Below the pieces are notes generated by a model. The model had not been told where the DNA came from and did no database searches. It saw only the letters and a program-made list of their open reading frames with translations. A DNA stretch of 64,000 nt from Pacificimonas aurantium. Its GTDB lineage: Bacteria; Pseudomonadota; Alphaproteobacteria; Sphingomonadales; Sphingomonadaceae. The DNA lies in contig NZ_JAGSGB010000001.1 in NCBI RefSeq assembly GCF_020092905.1, forward strand, positions 868,001-932,000, in the 5' to 3' direction. How positions within the stretch are numbered: the stretch's first letter is position 1; each line of letters opens with the position of its first letter. Both the position numbers and the translations under genes were made by a program. This document shows positions 27,254 through 36,160 of this stretch, one piece after another.

Positions 27254-28168
27254 ATGGACATGGAACTGGTAACCGAGGGGCTGGAGTTTCCCGAAGGTCC
27301 CATCGCGATGGCGGACGGGTCAATCATTCTCGTTGAAATCAAGCGCCAGACACTAACCCGCGTGAAGCCTGACGGTAGCCAGGAAATCATTGCCGAACTC
27401 GGCGGCGGCCCCAATGGCGCGGCAGTTGGACCCGACGGCGCAGTTTACGTCTGCAACAATGGCGGCTTCGAATGGATCGAAAATGAGGGAATGCTGATTC
27501 CCCATGGCACACCGGACTTTTATGAGACTGGCAAGATCCAGCGTATCGACTTGTCGGACGGCTCGGTCACGACGCTCTACGACGAATGCGACGGCACTAA
27601 ACTGCGAGGCCCCAACGATATCGTCTTCGATACCGATGGCGGCTTCTGGTTCACCGATCTGGGTAAGAGCGACGGCGATGTCAGCCATGTCGGTCACTTG
27701 CTTTATGCCAAACCGGACGGCTCGAAGATCGTCCGTGCGAACGACAGCATGGTCACACCGAACGGCGTGGGCCTGTCGCCCGATGGTACGAAGGTCCACG
27801 TCGCGGAAACCCAGACTGGCCGCCTCTGGTCCTTCGCGATCGAGGCTCCGGGACAGATCGCGGCGCCGGGCAATCTGTTCGAACCCGGCGACGTGATGGG
27901 CCCGCTACCCGGCTATCAGATGTTCGACAGCCTAGCGGTGGAAGCGGACGGTCATGTCTGCGTAGCCACGCTCGTTAATGGGGGCATCACCGCCTTCGAC
28001 CCGAAGGATGGCAGCTACGAGCATTTTGCGTTTCCCGATCCGATCACCACTAACATTTGCTTCGGTGGTGAAGACATGCAGACCGCCTTCGTGACCTGCT
28101 CGGCGACCGGCAAGCTTTACAAGTGCCGGTGGCCACGACCGGGCCTGAAGCTGAACTACAACGCGTGA
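27254..28168 (+). CDS. SMP-30/gluconolactonase/LRE family protein
   Basis: A 304-residue six-bladed propeller protein. The ATG at 27254 follows GGGGAGAC; a TTG 15 bases earlier is inside that site. Blade and metal-ligand regions are GLEFPEGPIAMADGS (metal glutamate), GPNDIVFDTDGGFWFTDLG (asparagine) and MVTPNGVGLSPDGTKVHVAE (asparagine and aspartate). The family hydrolyses lactones or phosphotriesters with a divalent metal. In this cluster a plausible role is opening a gamma-lactone to a 4-hydroxy acid, the substrate type used by ACAD10/11-like pathways, but family members vary widely. It is followed after 14 bases by a crotonase gene. Confidence 0.88.
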   Translation: MDMELVTEGLEFPEGPIAMADGSIILVEIKRQTLTRVKPDGSQEIIAELGGGPNGAAVGPDGAVYVCNNGGFEWIENEGMLIPHGTPDFYETGKIQRIDLSDGSVTTLYDECDGTKLRGPNDIVFDTDGGFWFTDLGKSDGDVSHVGHLLYAKPDGSKIVRANDSMVTPNGVGLSPDGTKVHVAETQTGRLWSFAIEAPGQIAAPGNLFEPGDVMGPLPGYQMFDSLAVEADGHVCVATLVNGGITAFDPKDGSYEHFAFPDPITTNICFGGEDMQTAFVTCSATGKLYKCRWPRPGLKLNYNA

Positions 28169-28182
28169 GGAGGCCCGCTGCC

Positions 28183-29040
28183 ATGACTTACGAGGATATT
28201 CTCTACGAGGTCGACGGTCCGGTTCTTACGGTCACGCTCAACCGGCCAGACAAGCTCAACGCCTTTACCAATCTGATGGGGCGCGAACTGGCCGATGCGC
28301 TGCAGCGGGCTGACCGGGACGACGACATTCGCGTGGTAATCCTGACGGGGGCCGGCCGCGGTTTTTGCGCTGGCGCCGATATCTCTGCCGGCGCCGGCAG
28401 CTTCGATACGAAGTCCGGGGAGGGCGCGAAGAATTTCGGCGACGGCCAAGATAGGGGGGAGGGGTCGAGCTTCGTCCACGCCCTGTTCAATTCGAAGAAA
28501 CCGACTATTGCGGCGTTCAACGGCCCGGCTGTCGGCGTCGGCGCCACCATGGCACTTCCGACGGACATCAAGATCGCTTCGGACACCGCACGCTTTGGCT
28601 TTGTGTTCGCACGCCGGGGCCTCGTTCCGGAAGCCGCCAGCGCATGGTTCCTCCCGCAACTCGTCGGAATGGCGCAGGCGCTTCGCTGGGCGATCAGCGG
28701 AAATGTATTCGACGCGCAGGAGGCGCTGCAGGGAGGGCTCGTCAGCGAGGTGGTTCCAGCCGAGATGTTGCTGAACCGTGCCCGCGAGATCGCCATGGAC
28801 ATTGCGGACAACACCGCGCCGGTGTCCGTCGCCCTTACCCGACAGTTGATCTGGCGTTTCGGATCGGATGGCGGGCCTTTCGACCTGATGAAGATCGATG
28901 GCGCCTATGCGCTCGAACGCGGCTCTACGGACGATGTGAAGGAAGGGGTCGCCAGCTTCCTCGAGAAACGCAAACCCGACTTTCCAGGCAAAGTCTCGAC
29001 CGACATGCCGCCTAATTATCCGTGGTGGACGTCCGAATAG
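28183..29040 (+). CDS. Enoyl-CoA hydratase/isomerase family protein (crotonase) 2
   Basis: A 285-residue crotonase from the ATG at 28183 with GAGGAGGCC upstream. Oxyanion-hole regions are GRGFCAGADISAG and NGPAVGVGATMALPTDIKIA; the second region is GLVPEAASAWFLPQLVG. The first catalytic position is threonine (ATMA) instead of glutamate, while a glutamate is present at LVPEAA. This pattern resembles crotonases with a single acid, including isomerases. The protein has an insertion rich in Gly, Ser and charged residues after the first oxyanion loop (residues about 75-105). It is 14 bases downstream of the SMP-30 gene. Confidence 0.88.
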   Translation: MTYEDILYEVDGPVLTVTLNRPDKLNAFTNLMGRELADALQRADRDDDIRVVILTGAGRGFCAGADISAGAGSFDTKSGEGAKNFGDGQDRGEGSSFVHALFNSKKPTIAAFNGPAVGVGATMALPTDIKIASDTARFGFVFARRGLVPEAASAWFLPQLVGMAQALRWAISGNVFDAQEALQGGLVSEVVPAEMLLNRAREIAMDIADNTAPVSVALTRQLIWRFGSDGGPFDLMKIDGAYALERGSTDDVKEGVASFLEKRKPDFPGKVSTDMPPNYPWWTSE

Positions 29041-29055
29041 TCGCGGAGCAGGTCC

Positions 29056-30612
29056 TCAGCGTAGCAATTCCAGAGAGCCATCGGCGATCATGTCGCGCAG
29101 CTCGCGCTTCAGCACCTTTCCGGAGGCGTTTTTCGGCAGTTCCTGAATGAAGGCGACCGCGCGCGGCTTCTTGTAGCTGGCGATATTCTCGCGGCAGTAT
29201 GCGATGATCTCGGTCGGCTCGACGCGTTCGTTTGCGCGGCACGACAGGACGGCGACGACTTCCTCGCCCCAAGTGTCGTGTTCCGCTCCGACGACTGCGG
29301 CTTCCAGTACGGCGGGGTGTTTGTAGAGAACTTCCTCGACCTCGCGCGGATAGACATTTTCCCCGCCCGTAACGATCATGTCCTTCTTTCGGTCGACGAT
29401 CCACAGATAGCCTTCGTCGTTCCAGCGGGCGACGTCGCCAGTCTGGAACCAGCCATCGGCGAAACTCTTCTCCGTCGCCTCCGGATCGCGCCAATAGCCG
29501 ATGAGCACCTGGTCGCCCTTTACCCACATCTCTCCTTCCTCGCCTGGGGCGGCGTCGGTACCGTCCTCCCGGACGACGCGCACGCGAGAGAGCGCCATCT
29601 GCTGGCCGACCGAATTCAGAATCGGCAGCCCTTCGTCTAATGCGCGATCATGCTCTTCCGCCGTCAGGAACATGACGTTGCCGGCCAGCTCGGTCATGCC
29701 GAAGCCGGTTCCGAACTCGACTTGCGGCCATTTCTCTCGCGCGCGTAGCAGTACCGCCGCCGGCATGGCCGAGGCGCCGTAGCCGACATTCGTAAGAGAG
29801 CTAAGGTCGAAATTCTCCATCTCCGGATGGTCGAGCAGCATGGCAATCATCGTTGGCGCCGCTGCCGTCGCGGTCACCTGATATTGTTCGATGGTTGAGA
29901 AAAAGCCCACCGGATCGAAGTTCTGCATGATGACGACCGGCACGCTGCGGAGATGCTGAACGAGCATGCCGTAGCCAGCGACATGATACATGGGGAAGGT
30001 GAGAAGATAGACGGGATCGTCGTCTGTCGACCGGTCCCAGCTAACCAGCGCATTGAGAACGGCGGCGAGGACATTCTTGTGGCTGAGCATCGCTCCCTTC
30101 GGCAGCCCCGTGGTGCCCGAAGTGTATAACAGCCAGGCCAGATCGTCGTCCTTCGCCTCTACGCCGGGCTCGCTGGCATCGCCGCGCGACAGGAAGTCGA
30201 CGAAGGAGGTCGTTCCGGGCTGCGTTTCCCCGACCGATATGATCGTCTTCACTGAGGGAATTTCCTCGCGGATCTTATCGATCAGGGAGAAATACTTGTC
30301 CTCCACGATCAGCACGGTCGGCTCGGCATCGCCGATGATATAGGCAAGTTCGCGCGGCGACAGGCGGTAGTTCAGGAAATTCAGGGCCATACCGGCGGAA
30401 GGTACGCCGTAATAGCATAGCGCATATTCGATGCAGTTTTCGGCCAGCATCGCGACCCGGTCGCCTGGCTTCGCCACTTCCAGCAGGGCGTTGCCGAGGC
30501 GCCAGCAATCGTCGCGAAGTTCGGCGAAGCTGATTGCCTGCTTACCGAGCCGTACTGCGATCCTGTCAGGTGCGTGATGAGCGGCTACGGCCGGGATCTC
30601 GCCAACCAGCAT
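29056..30612 (-). CDS. Acyl-CoA synthetase (class I adenylate-forming) 1
   Basis: A 518-residue ATP-dependent acid-CoA ligase. The P-loop is LLYTSGTTGLPKGAMLSHKN, the second core motif is TGFGMTELAGNV, the hinge region is GDVARWNDEGYLWIVDRKKD with TGGENVYPREVEE, and the C-terminal catalytic lysine is in NASGKVLKREL. It activates a carboxylic acid to its CoA thioester through an acyl-adenylate. It is on the opposite strand and convergent with crotonase 2 (15-base gap), and divergent from the cyclase-family gene across a 217-base control region. The cluster holds two such ligases, so two acid substrates or two stages are possible. Confidence 0.92.
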   Translation of the reverse strand: MLVGEIPAVAAHHAPDRIAVRLGKQAISFAELRDDCWRLGNALLEVAKPGDRVAMLAENCIEYALCYYGVPSAGMALNFLNYRLSPRELAYIIGDAEPTVLIVEDKYFSLIDKIREEIPSVKTIISVGETQPGTTSFVDFLSRGDASEPGVEAKDDDLAWLLYTSGTTGLPKGAMLSHKNVLAAVLNALVSWDRSTDDDPVYLLTFPMYHVAGYGMLVQHLRSVPVVIMQNFDPVGFFSTIEQYQVTATAAAPTMIAMLLDHPEMENFDLSSLTNVGYGASAMPAAVLLRAREKWPQVEFGTGFGMTELAGNVMFLTAEEHDRALDEGLPILNSVGQQMALSRVRVVREDGTDAAPGEEGEMWVKGDQVLIGYWRDPEATEKSFADGWFQTGDVARWNDEGYLWIVDRKKDMIVTGGENVYPREVEEVLYKHPAVLEAAVVGAEHDTWGEEVVAVLSCRANERVEPTEIIAYCRENIASYKKPRAVAFIQELPKNASGKVLKRELRDMIADGSLELLR

Positions 30613-30750
30613 GGTCTGTTCTCCTCACGGGCCCGCCGCCGCGCTGTGGACGACGAACCGCTCCCCAAGTTTGCGGCACCGTCACGGTTCATCCGGCTTT
30701 TCGGTGTCGCTCGGTCTGTCCCTAACTGTCTTAGCGGCTATCTCACAATG

Positions 30751-30770
30751 TTTGACTGGTTAACTAACGA
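30751..30770. promoter_or_regulatory. Candidate operator in the divergent ligase / cyclase region
   Basis: TTTGACTGGTTAACTAACGA lies in the 217-base region between divergent starts at 30612 and 30830. GGTTAACTAA (30758-30767) resembles GGTTAGCTAA at 41827-41836 before the TonB receptor (9 of 10). It is more distant from the GTTAATCACTT pair, so it may belong to the same regulator or a second one. Confidence 0.3.
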
Positions 30771-30829
30771 GTGGCAAAGCCATCGCTCGTTCCCCAGGAG
30801 AGGGAAGGCATTTTTGGGGAGGTGCTGTC

Positions 30830-31840
30830 ATGGGTAGGACGGCTGGCGGACAATGGGCAGGCGGATGGTCGCCGCCCGATTTCGTAGTCGACGACAATGG
30901 GAAGGTCGTTGGCGCGGTTTGCCCGAACGTACCGAACAATTGGGGGCGCTGGGGCGAACTCGATCAGCGCGGTACAGTCAATTTCGTGACGACTGCTAAG
31001 GTCGCTGCCGCGGCGGCACTGGTGAAGACGGGGCGTGTCGTCAGCTGCGCCATTCCGCTCGACGCCACCGGCCCTGTGCACCCTGCGCGCTCCAACATCG
31101 TCCACCTGCATTCCGCCACCGGCGCGGACCACGCGACATGGAATTCGACCGGGCAGAGCTATGCCGGGCTGCAGGGCACCGACGACTATATCATGATGCC
31201 GCTGCAGGGCAGTACGCAGTGGGACGGTCTCGCTCATATCGGCGCCGACGACTGCTTCTATAACGGGTTCTGGATCGGGGTCGTCGAGGCTTCCGGCGGT
31301 GCGACCCGGCTTGGCATCGAGAACATGAAGGACAGTCTGACATCGCGGGGCGTCCTGATCGACCTGCCCCGCCACCAGGAGGTTGACCGGCTTCAGCAGG
31401 GCCACGCGATTTCGCCTGGCCAGGTCGAGGAGGCGGCCGCCGCACAAGGCGTTGCCATCGGTACCGGCGATATCCTCGTCATTCGCACGGGGCATGTACC
31501 CTGGTTCTATTCACTGGAGAACAAATCATCGTTCTGGTCCGGCGCGCCAGGGCTTTCGATGGAGATGGTGGAATGGCTGCACCGGAAGGAGGTCGCCGCC
31601 GTCGCGATGGACAATATCGCCATTGAGGTGGAGCCGTTCGAAGAGCCCTTCGACAAGCCCTATCCGGTGCATGTGCGTCTGATCCGCGACCTCGGCCTTT
31701 CGCTGGGTGAAATTTGGTGGCTGGAAGATCTTGCAGCGGTCTGCGCGGAAGAACAGCGCTGGGAATTTATGCTGGTCGCGCCGCCGCTCAATGTCACAAA
31801 CGCGTCGGGTTCGCCTCTGAATCCGACAGCGATTTTCTGA
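30830..31840 (+). CDS. Cyclase-family (kynurenine-formamidase-like) metal-dependent hydrolase
   Basis: A 336-residue protein; GGGGAGGTGCTGTC precedes the ATG. The fold is suggested by WGELDQRGTVNFVTTAKVA, STQWDGLAHIGADDCFYNG, RGVLIDLPRHQEVD and GDILVIRTGH. The usual zinc motif HxGTHxD is replaced by STQWDGLAHIG, as in the larger cyclase subgroup of catabolic clusters, so metal binding is probable but different in detail. Known relatives cleave amide, ester or lactone bonds, or open rings. It starts a plus-strand run of cyclase, kinase, DUF6285 protein, ligase, kinase and crotonase with short gaps or overlaps. Its substrate is unknown. Confidence 0.8.
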   Translation: MGRTAGGQWAGGWSPPDFVVDDNGKVVGAVCPNVPNNWGRWGELDQRGTVNFVTTAKVAAAAALVKTGRVVSCAIPLDATGPVHPARSNIVHLHSATGADHATWNSTGQSYAGLQGTDDYIMMPLQGSTQWDGLAHIGADDCFYNGFWIGVVEASGGATRLGIENMKDSLTSRGVLIDLPRHQEVDRLQQGHAISPGQVEEAAAAQGVAIGTGDILVIRTGHVPWFYSLENKSSFWSGAPGLSMEMVEWLHRKEVAAVAMDNIAIEVEPFEEPFDKPYPVHVRLIRDLGLSLGEIWWLEDLAAVCAEEQRWEFMLVAPPLNVTNASGSPLNPTAIF

Positions 31841-31854
31841 GGACGGCCGCGGAG

Positions 31855-32898
31855 GTGGCGAGCGCACCCGAGCCAGCCGAGAGCGATTTGCCAAGCGACT
31901 CTCCGCCAGAGGACGATGAACGGACCTTCGCCGCCAAGCTTGCAGCGATGGCAAGACGCGTCGATCCGCGCATTACCGGGGTCTCAGGCATCGGCCGCAT
32001 CACGGCCGGCGCAACGCTGCAAACATTCGCACTCGACCTCGAAGCTCCCAACGAGACGATTCCGCTGATCCTGCGCCGCTCTCCAGGCGGCCGGGCGAAT
32101 GCCTCGCTTTCCCTTCCCGATGAGGCCGCTGTCATCCGCGCGGTTGGTGAGCACGGTCTTGCCGTGCCGAGCATTTGGCACGTCCTGACATCCGAGGACG
32201 AACTCGGTGATGGCTTCCTGATGCAGCGCATCGATGGCGAGACGCTGCCGCGCAGGATTATCCGCATGACCGAGACCTCGGGAAACGGTCCCGAATTGAC
32301 CCGCCAGCTTGGCCGTGCGCTCGCCCGAGTTCACTCTCTTCCGCTCGAAGGGCTTCCCCCGCTGCCGCAAACCGAAATCGCGACGCAGCTGACCCGTCTC
32401 GAAGAAGAACTTCGCAAAGAGGGCGCGCAGCCCCGCCCGGTTTTCGAACTGGCGTTGAAATGGCTGCGACGCCGCATACCCGTCCCGGCAGAGCCGCGCC
32501 TGCTTCATGGCGACTTCCGCATCGGCAATGTCATCGTCGGGCCCGAGGGCCTGCGCGCCGTGCTCGACTGGGAGATCGCGCATATCGGCGATCCGGCCGA
32601 GGACCTTGCCTGGATGCAGGTTCCGCCCTGGCGTTTTGGCAATCTTGAGAAACCGGTCGGAGGCATCGGCCGTCCAGAGACGCTTTACGAAGCCTATTCC
32701 GAAGAAACGGGCTGGCCTGTCGATCCCGAGCGCGTGCGCTTTTTCCGGGTCCTCGGATCGCTCCGCTGGGGGGTTTCGACTGCCGGCATGGTCAACTGGC
32801 TGCGCGGGCATGATCCATCTGTGGAGCGGGCGATGATCGCCCGCCGTGCTTCTGAAAACGAAATCGATCTGCTGCGCGCGATCGCGGGGCAGGAGTAG
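31855..32898 (+). CDS. APH-fold phosphotransferase 1 (LvaA / ACAD10-11 kinase-like)
   Basis: About 347 residues. I choose a GTG at 31855, 14 bases after the cyclase stop, with GAGGA 11 bases upstream; the frame is open further back inside the cyclase gene, and an ATG at 31948 is the next conservative start. The catalytic loop is LLHGDFRIGNVIV near residue 217, the metal-binding site is VLDWEIAHIGDPAEDLAW near 237, and LILRRSPGG in the N-lobe carries the candidate nucleotide-contacting Arg. It is followed after 3 bases by a DUF6285 gene, as lvaA is followed by a small lvaB gene in levulinate operons. The proposed role is phosphorylating the 4-hydroxyl of a hydroxyacyl-CoA. Antibiotic resistance is unlikely given the context. 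Confidence 0.82.
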   Translation: MASAPEPAESDLPSDSPPEDDERTFAAKLAAMARRVDPRITGVSGIGRITAGATLQTFALDLEAPNETIPLILRRSPGGRANASLSLPDEAAVIRAVGEHGLAVPSIWHVLTSEDELGDGFLMQRIDGETLPRRIIRMTETSGNGPELTRQLGRALARVHSLPLEGLPPLPQTEIATQLTRLEEELRKEGAQPRPVFELALKWLRRRIPVPAEPRLLHGDFRIGNVIVGPEGLRAVLDWEIAHIGDPAEDLAWMQVPPWRFGNLEKPVGGIGRPETLYEAYSEETGWPVDPERVRFFRVLGSLRWGVSTAGMVNWLRGHDPSVERAMIARRASENEIDLLRAIAGQE

Positions 32899-32901
32899 GC
32901 A

Positions 32902-33285
32902 ATGCAGGAACAACCCACGTCCCCGGAAATCCTGGAAACGGTTGCCGCTTATCTGCGCGACGTTGCGATGCCGCAGCTGGAAGGCCACGCCGCCTTCACT
33001 GCGCGAGTGGCAGCGAACGCCGTGGATCTTGTGCGCCGTGAAATCGAGCTGCGCGAAGCTTCCGACTGCGCCGAAAAGGAGAGGCTCGTTGCTCTTCTCG
33101 GCCATGACGGTGAGCTGGAGAAGCTGAACGCGGACCTTGCCGCCGCGATCCGAGAGGACCGGATGGACATAGAGGCGCCAAAGCTTCTCAGCCATCTTTG
33201 GCAGACGTCTCTGGAAAAGCTCGCAATCGACCAGCCCCGCTACGCGTCATACCGGGCGGCGCTGGAGGAGACGCCGGAATGGTGA
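32902..33285 (+). CDS. DUF6285 domain protein (LvaB-like)
   Basis: A 127-residue helical protein whose ATG follows the kinase stop by three bases. It begins PTSPEILETVAAYLRDVAMP, continues FTARVAANAVDLVRREIELR and contains LNADLAAAIREDRMD. I recognise this as the DUF6285 type, which in many actinobacteria and proteobacteria sits beside APH-fold kinases. In the levulinate pathway the small LvaB protein is needed together with LvaA for kinase activity; whether LvaB belongs to this family is my recollection and should be checked. The tight spacing suggests a stoichiometric partner of the kinase. Confidence 0.75.
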   Translation: MQEQPTSPEILETVAAYLRDVAMPQLEGHAAFTARVAANAVDLVRREIELREASDCAEKERLVALLGHDGELEKLNADLAAAIREDRMDIEAPKLLSHLWQTSLEKLAIDQPRYASYRAALEETPEW

Positions 33286-33315
33286 GGAACGGTGCGAACG
33301 ACAGCGGAGGAGTGA

Positions 33316-35094
33316 ATGGCTAGCCAAGCTCAAAGGACGCCGCCGGCGGACTGGCCGAAGGTGGATATTCCGGAGACCTACAGGATCCTCACCGCCCCCG
33401 GGGCGCCCTTCGAAATGGAGGAGGCGACCGTCCAGGGCCGCTCCTACCGCGTCTACAAGAACGCGCTCGGCACGCTTCGCGAGGTGTTCGACCAAGCCCG
33501 CGAATGGGGAGAGCGGGACTATATGGTCTTCGAGAACGAGCGGCAGACCTACGGTCAGCATTTCCGCGCTGCAGGGCGGCTGGGGCGCATCCTTTCTGAA
33601 CGCTATGGCGTGAAGAAGGGCGACCGCGTGGTCATTGCAATGCGCAACTTGCCGGAATTCTCACTGGCGTTCTGGGCGGCTGCCTCGATCGGAGCGATCA
33701 TTACCCCTCTCAATGGCTGGGGTAGCGGTGAAGAGCTTGCGTATGGCGTCTTGGATTCGGGAGCTAAGGTCGTATTTGTCGACGGTGAACGTCTGGACAG
33801 GCTGCGTCCTCATCTGCCCGGACTCCAGACCTCTGCAGTGATCGTTACCCGCCCGGGGCCCGATGGGACGGCCGGTGCAACGCCGCTCGAAGATCTGGTG
33901 GGCACGCCCTCAGGCTACGACGACCTCCCGGACGACCCGCCGCCCGATCCTGGTCTCCAAACCGACGACTACGCGACCATCCTTTACACGTCGGGGACCA
34001 CGGGGCGGCCCAAGGGCGCTCTCGGCACCCATCGCAATATCATGACGAACCTCGTCAGCATTACGTTCAACGGGGCCCGTGCGGCCGTGCGGCGGGGAGA
34101 AGGCATCCCGGAAACGCCGGAGCCGGATCCCGACGACCCACAGCCAGCAACGCTGATCCCGGTACCGCTTTTCCACGTGACCGGCATTAATTCGATGATG
34201 GTCCCGGCCGTCGTCGGCGGAGCCAAGATCGTGCTGATGTACAAGTGGAATCCGGAACGCTTCCTGGAACTGATCGAGCGCGAGCGGGTCACCGGCACGA
34301 CCGGTGTTCCCGCCATGGTGTGGCAAGTTCTGGAATCGCCCGATTTCGATAAGTACGATCTCTCCAGTCTACAGGGCTATGGGTATGGCGGGGCAGCCAT
34401 CGCGCCGGAGCTCACCATGCGCTTCGTCGAACAATTCCCCTGGTTTCCCGTCGGTCAGGGCTATGGCGCGACTGAGACTAGTTCCGTCTCTGTCGCACAC
34501 AGCGCAGAGGATTACCTCCTGCACCCCGACAGCGTGGGCTTGCCGGTCCCGTGCGTTGACCTGAAGGTCGTGGACGAGAAGGGCGACGAAGTTCCTGCCG
34601 GCATGTCGGGCGAGCTGTGCATACGCGGACCGAATGTCGTTCACGGCTATTGGAACAACCCGGAGCAGACTGCCGCCGCCTTCCCGGACGGCTGGTACCA
34701 TACGGGAGACGTCTGCCGGATCGATCCGGATGGCTTCGTCTATCTGCTCGACCGCAAGAAGGACATGCTGATCCGCGGCGGCGAGAATATCTACTGCGTA
34801 GAGGTCGAGAGCGTGTTGGTCGCGCATCGCAACGTGATCGACGCTGCGGTTGTCGGCCTGCCGGACCGGGTCCTGGGGGAAGAGGTCGGTGCTGTCGTCC
34901 AGCTGAAACCGGGGACCGACGTCGGCGAGGAAGAGCTGCGCGCCTATGTCGCCGACCATCTCGCGCCGTTTAAGGTGCCGATCCACATCGATATTCGTAC
35001 CGAGGAGTTTCCGCGCAATGCGAGCGGCAAGACGCTGAAGCCGGTGCTGCGCGAGGAACTGCTCGCCAAGCTGGGGCGCGATAAGAATGGCTGA
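33316..35094 (+). CDS. Acyl-CoA synthetase (class I adenylate-forming) 2
   Basis: A 592-residue acid-CoA ligase; GGAGGAGTGA precedes the ATG. The P-loop is ILYTSGTTGRPKGALGTHRN, the second core motif is GQGYGATETSSVSVAH, the hinge region is GDVCRIDPDGFVYLLDRKKD with RGGENIYCVEVES, and the catalytic lysine is in NASGKTLKPVL. The extra length against the ligase at 29056 lies mainly in the N-terminal 50 residues and in a loop of Pro/Asp-rich sequence after the P-loop. It overlaps the next kinase gene by 8 bases. It probably loads the acid that the neighbouring kinases and dehydrogenases then process as a CoA ester, in the position of LvaE. Confidence 0.92.
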   Translation: MASQAQRTPPADWPKVDIPETYRILTAPGAPFEMEEATVQGRSYRVYKNALGTLREVFDQAREWGERDYMVFENERQTYGQHFRAAGRLGRILSERYGVKKGDRVVIAMRNLPEFSLAFWAAASIGAIITPLNGWGSGEELAYGVLDSGAKVVFVDGERLDRLRPHLPGLQTSAVIVTRPGPDGTAGATPLEDLVGTPSGYDDLPDDPPPDPGLQTDDYATILYTSGTTGRPKGALGTHRNIMTNLVSITFNGARAAVRRGEGIPETPEPDPDDPQPATLIPVPLFHVTGINSMMVPAVVGGAKIVLMYKWNPERFLELIERERVTGTTGVPAMVWQVLESPDFDKYDLSSLQGYGYGGAAIAPELTMRFVEQFPWFPVGQGYGATETSSVSVAHSAEDYLLHPDSVGLPVPCVDLKVVDEKGDEVPAGMSGELCIRGPNVVHGYWNNPEQTAAAFPDGWYHTGDVCRIDPDGFVYLLDRKKDMLIRGGENIYCVEVESVLVAHRNVIDAAVVGLPDRVLGEEVGAVVQLKPGTDVGEEELRAYVADHLAPFKVPIHIDIRTEEFPRNASGKTLKPVLREELLAKLGRDKNG

Positions 35095-36160
35095 GGTGGA
35101 AAAGGCAGCGAACGGCGTTGGCCAGCGTCTGGGCCCGGTCAGCGAGAAGCACCGCTTTGACGAATCTGCTCTCGACCGGTGGATGTCGGCAAATGTGGAC
35201 GGCTATGCCGGCAGTCTGGAGGTCCGGCAGTTTGCAGGAGGGGCGTCGAACCCGACATTCCTGTTGACGTCCGGCGACCACCGCTATGTCCTGCGCAAGA
35301 AGCCTCCCGGTCAGCTGTTGCAGAGCGCGCATCAGGTCGACCGCGAATATAGGGTCATGAAAGCGCTCGGCGAAACCGGCGTTCCTGTTCCCGTCATGCG
35401 CGGCATCTGCGATGATCCGGAGGTCATCGGCACCAGCTTCTACGTCATGGACTTCCTGGAGGGGCGCATCTTTCGCGACGCCTCCCTGCCGGGGATGAGC
35501 CCGGACGAACGCGCGGCCATATATGACGAACTGAACGCAACCCTCGCGAAACTGCATGTGGTCGATTGGCGAGCGGTCGGCCTCGAAGGGTTCGGCAAAC
35601 CCGGCAATTATTTCGAGCGTCAGGTTGCGCGCTGGGCGAGACAGTATCGCGATGCACCGCTCGACCCTGTGCCCGCGATGGATCAGTTGATCGAGGAACT
35701 GCCCGACCACATTCCGGATGACGATTCCGTGTCGATCGCGCATGGCGATTACAGGTTGGAAAACGTCATGTTCCATCCGACCGAGCCGAAACTTGTCGCT
35801 GTTCTCGACTGGGAACTTTCGACCATCGGTCATCCCCTAGCCGACCTCGGCTATTCCGGCTTCCTATGGCATTCGCATAGTCCGGTCTGGGGCTCGCTCG
35901 ATGGGGTCGACTTGGAGACGAGCGGCATTCCGACTGAGGCCGAGTGGGTCGAGGCCTATCGCCGCCGAACCGGGCGGGACGAAATCGTAGGCTGGAATTT
36001 CCTCCTTGCCTTTTCGGTCTTCCGCCTCGCCTCCATCAGCCACGGTGTACATGCCCGCGCGCTCGCCGGCATTACGCCGACGGGGGAGGTGGGTGAGAAT
36101 GGCTGCCCGATACTGGCGGAGCAGGCGCTGGAGTTATTGCACAAGGGAGACGCGAGATGA
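35087..36160 (+). CDS. APH-fold phosphotransferase 2 (ACAD10/11 kinase-domain-like)
   Basis: A 357-residue kinase-like protein. FAGGASNPTFLLTSGDHRYV and LRKKPPGQLLQSAHQVDREY form the N-lobe with the candidate ATP lysines and helix glutamate; the catalytic loop is IAHGDYRLENVMF near residue 218 and the metal site is VLDWELSTIGHPLADLGY. These are the hallmarks of the kinase half of ACAD10/11 and its bacterial homologues, clearer here than in the kinase at 31855. Translation is coupled on both sides: it overlaps the ligase gene by 8 bases and the crotonase gene by 4 (ATGA). Together with the ACAD11-like gene at 25892, this makes a split version of the human two-domain protein. Confidence 0.87.
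   Translation: MAEVEKAANGVGQRLGPVSEKHRFDESALDRWMSANVDGYAGSLEVRQFAGGASNPTFLLTSGDHRYVLRKKPPGQLLQSAHQVDREYRVMKALGETGVPVPVMRGICDDPEVIGTSFYVMDFLEGRIFRDASLPGMSPDERAAIYDELNATLAKLHVVDWRAVGLEGFGKPGNYFERQVARWARQYRDAPLDPVPAMDQLIEELPDHIPDDDSVSIAHGDYRLENVMFHPTEPKLVAVLDWELSTIGHPLADLGYSGFLWHSHSPVWGSLDGVDLETSGIPTEAEWVEAYRRRTGRDEIVGWNFLLAFSVFRLASISHGVHARALAGITPTGEVGENGCPILAEQALELLHKGDAR

Noticed and set aside
31855-36160. Aminoglycoside-resistance kinases
   Set aside because: The APH fold is present, but the HGD and DWE contexts and the acyl-CoA neighbours fit LvaA/ACAD10-11-type kinases instead.
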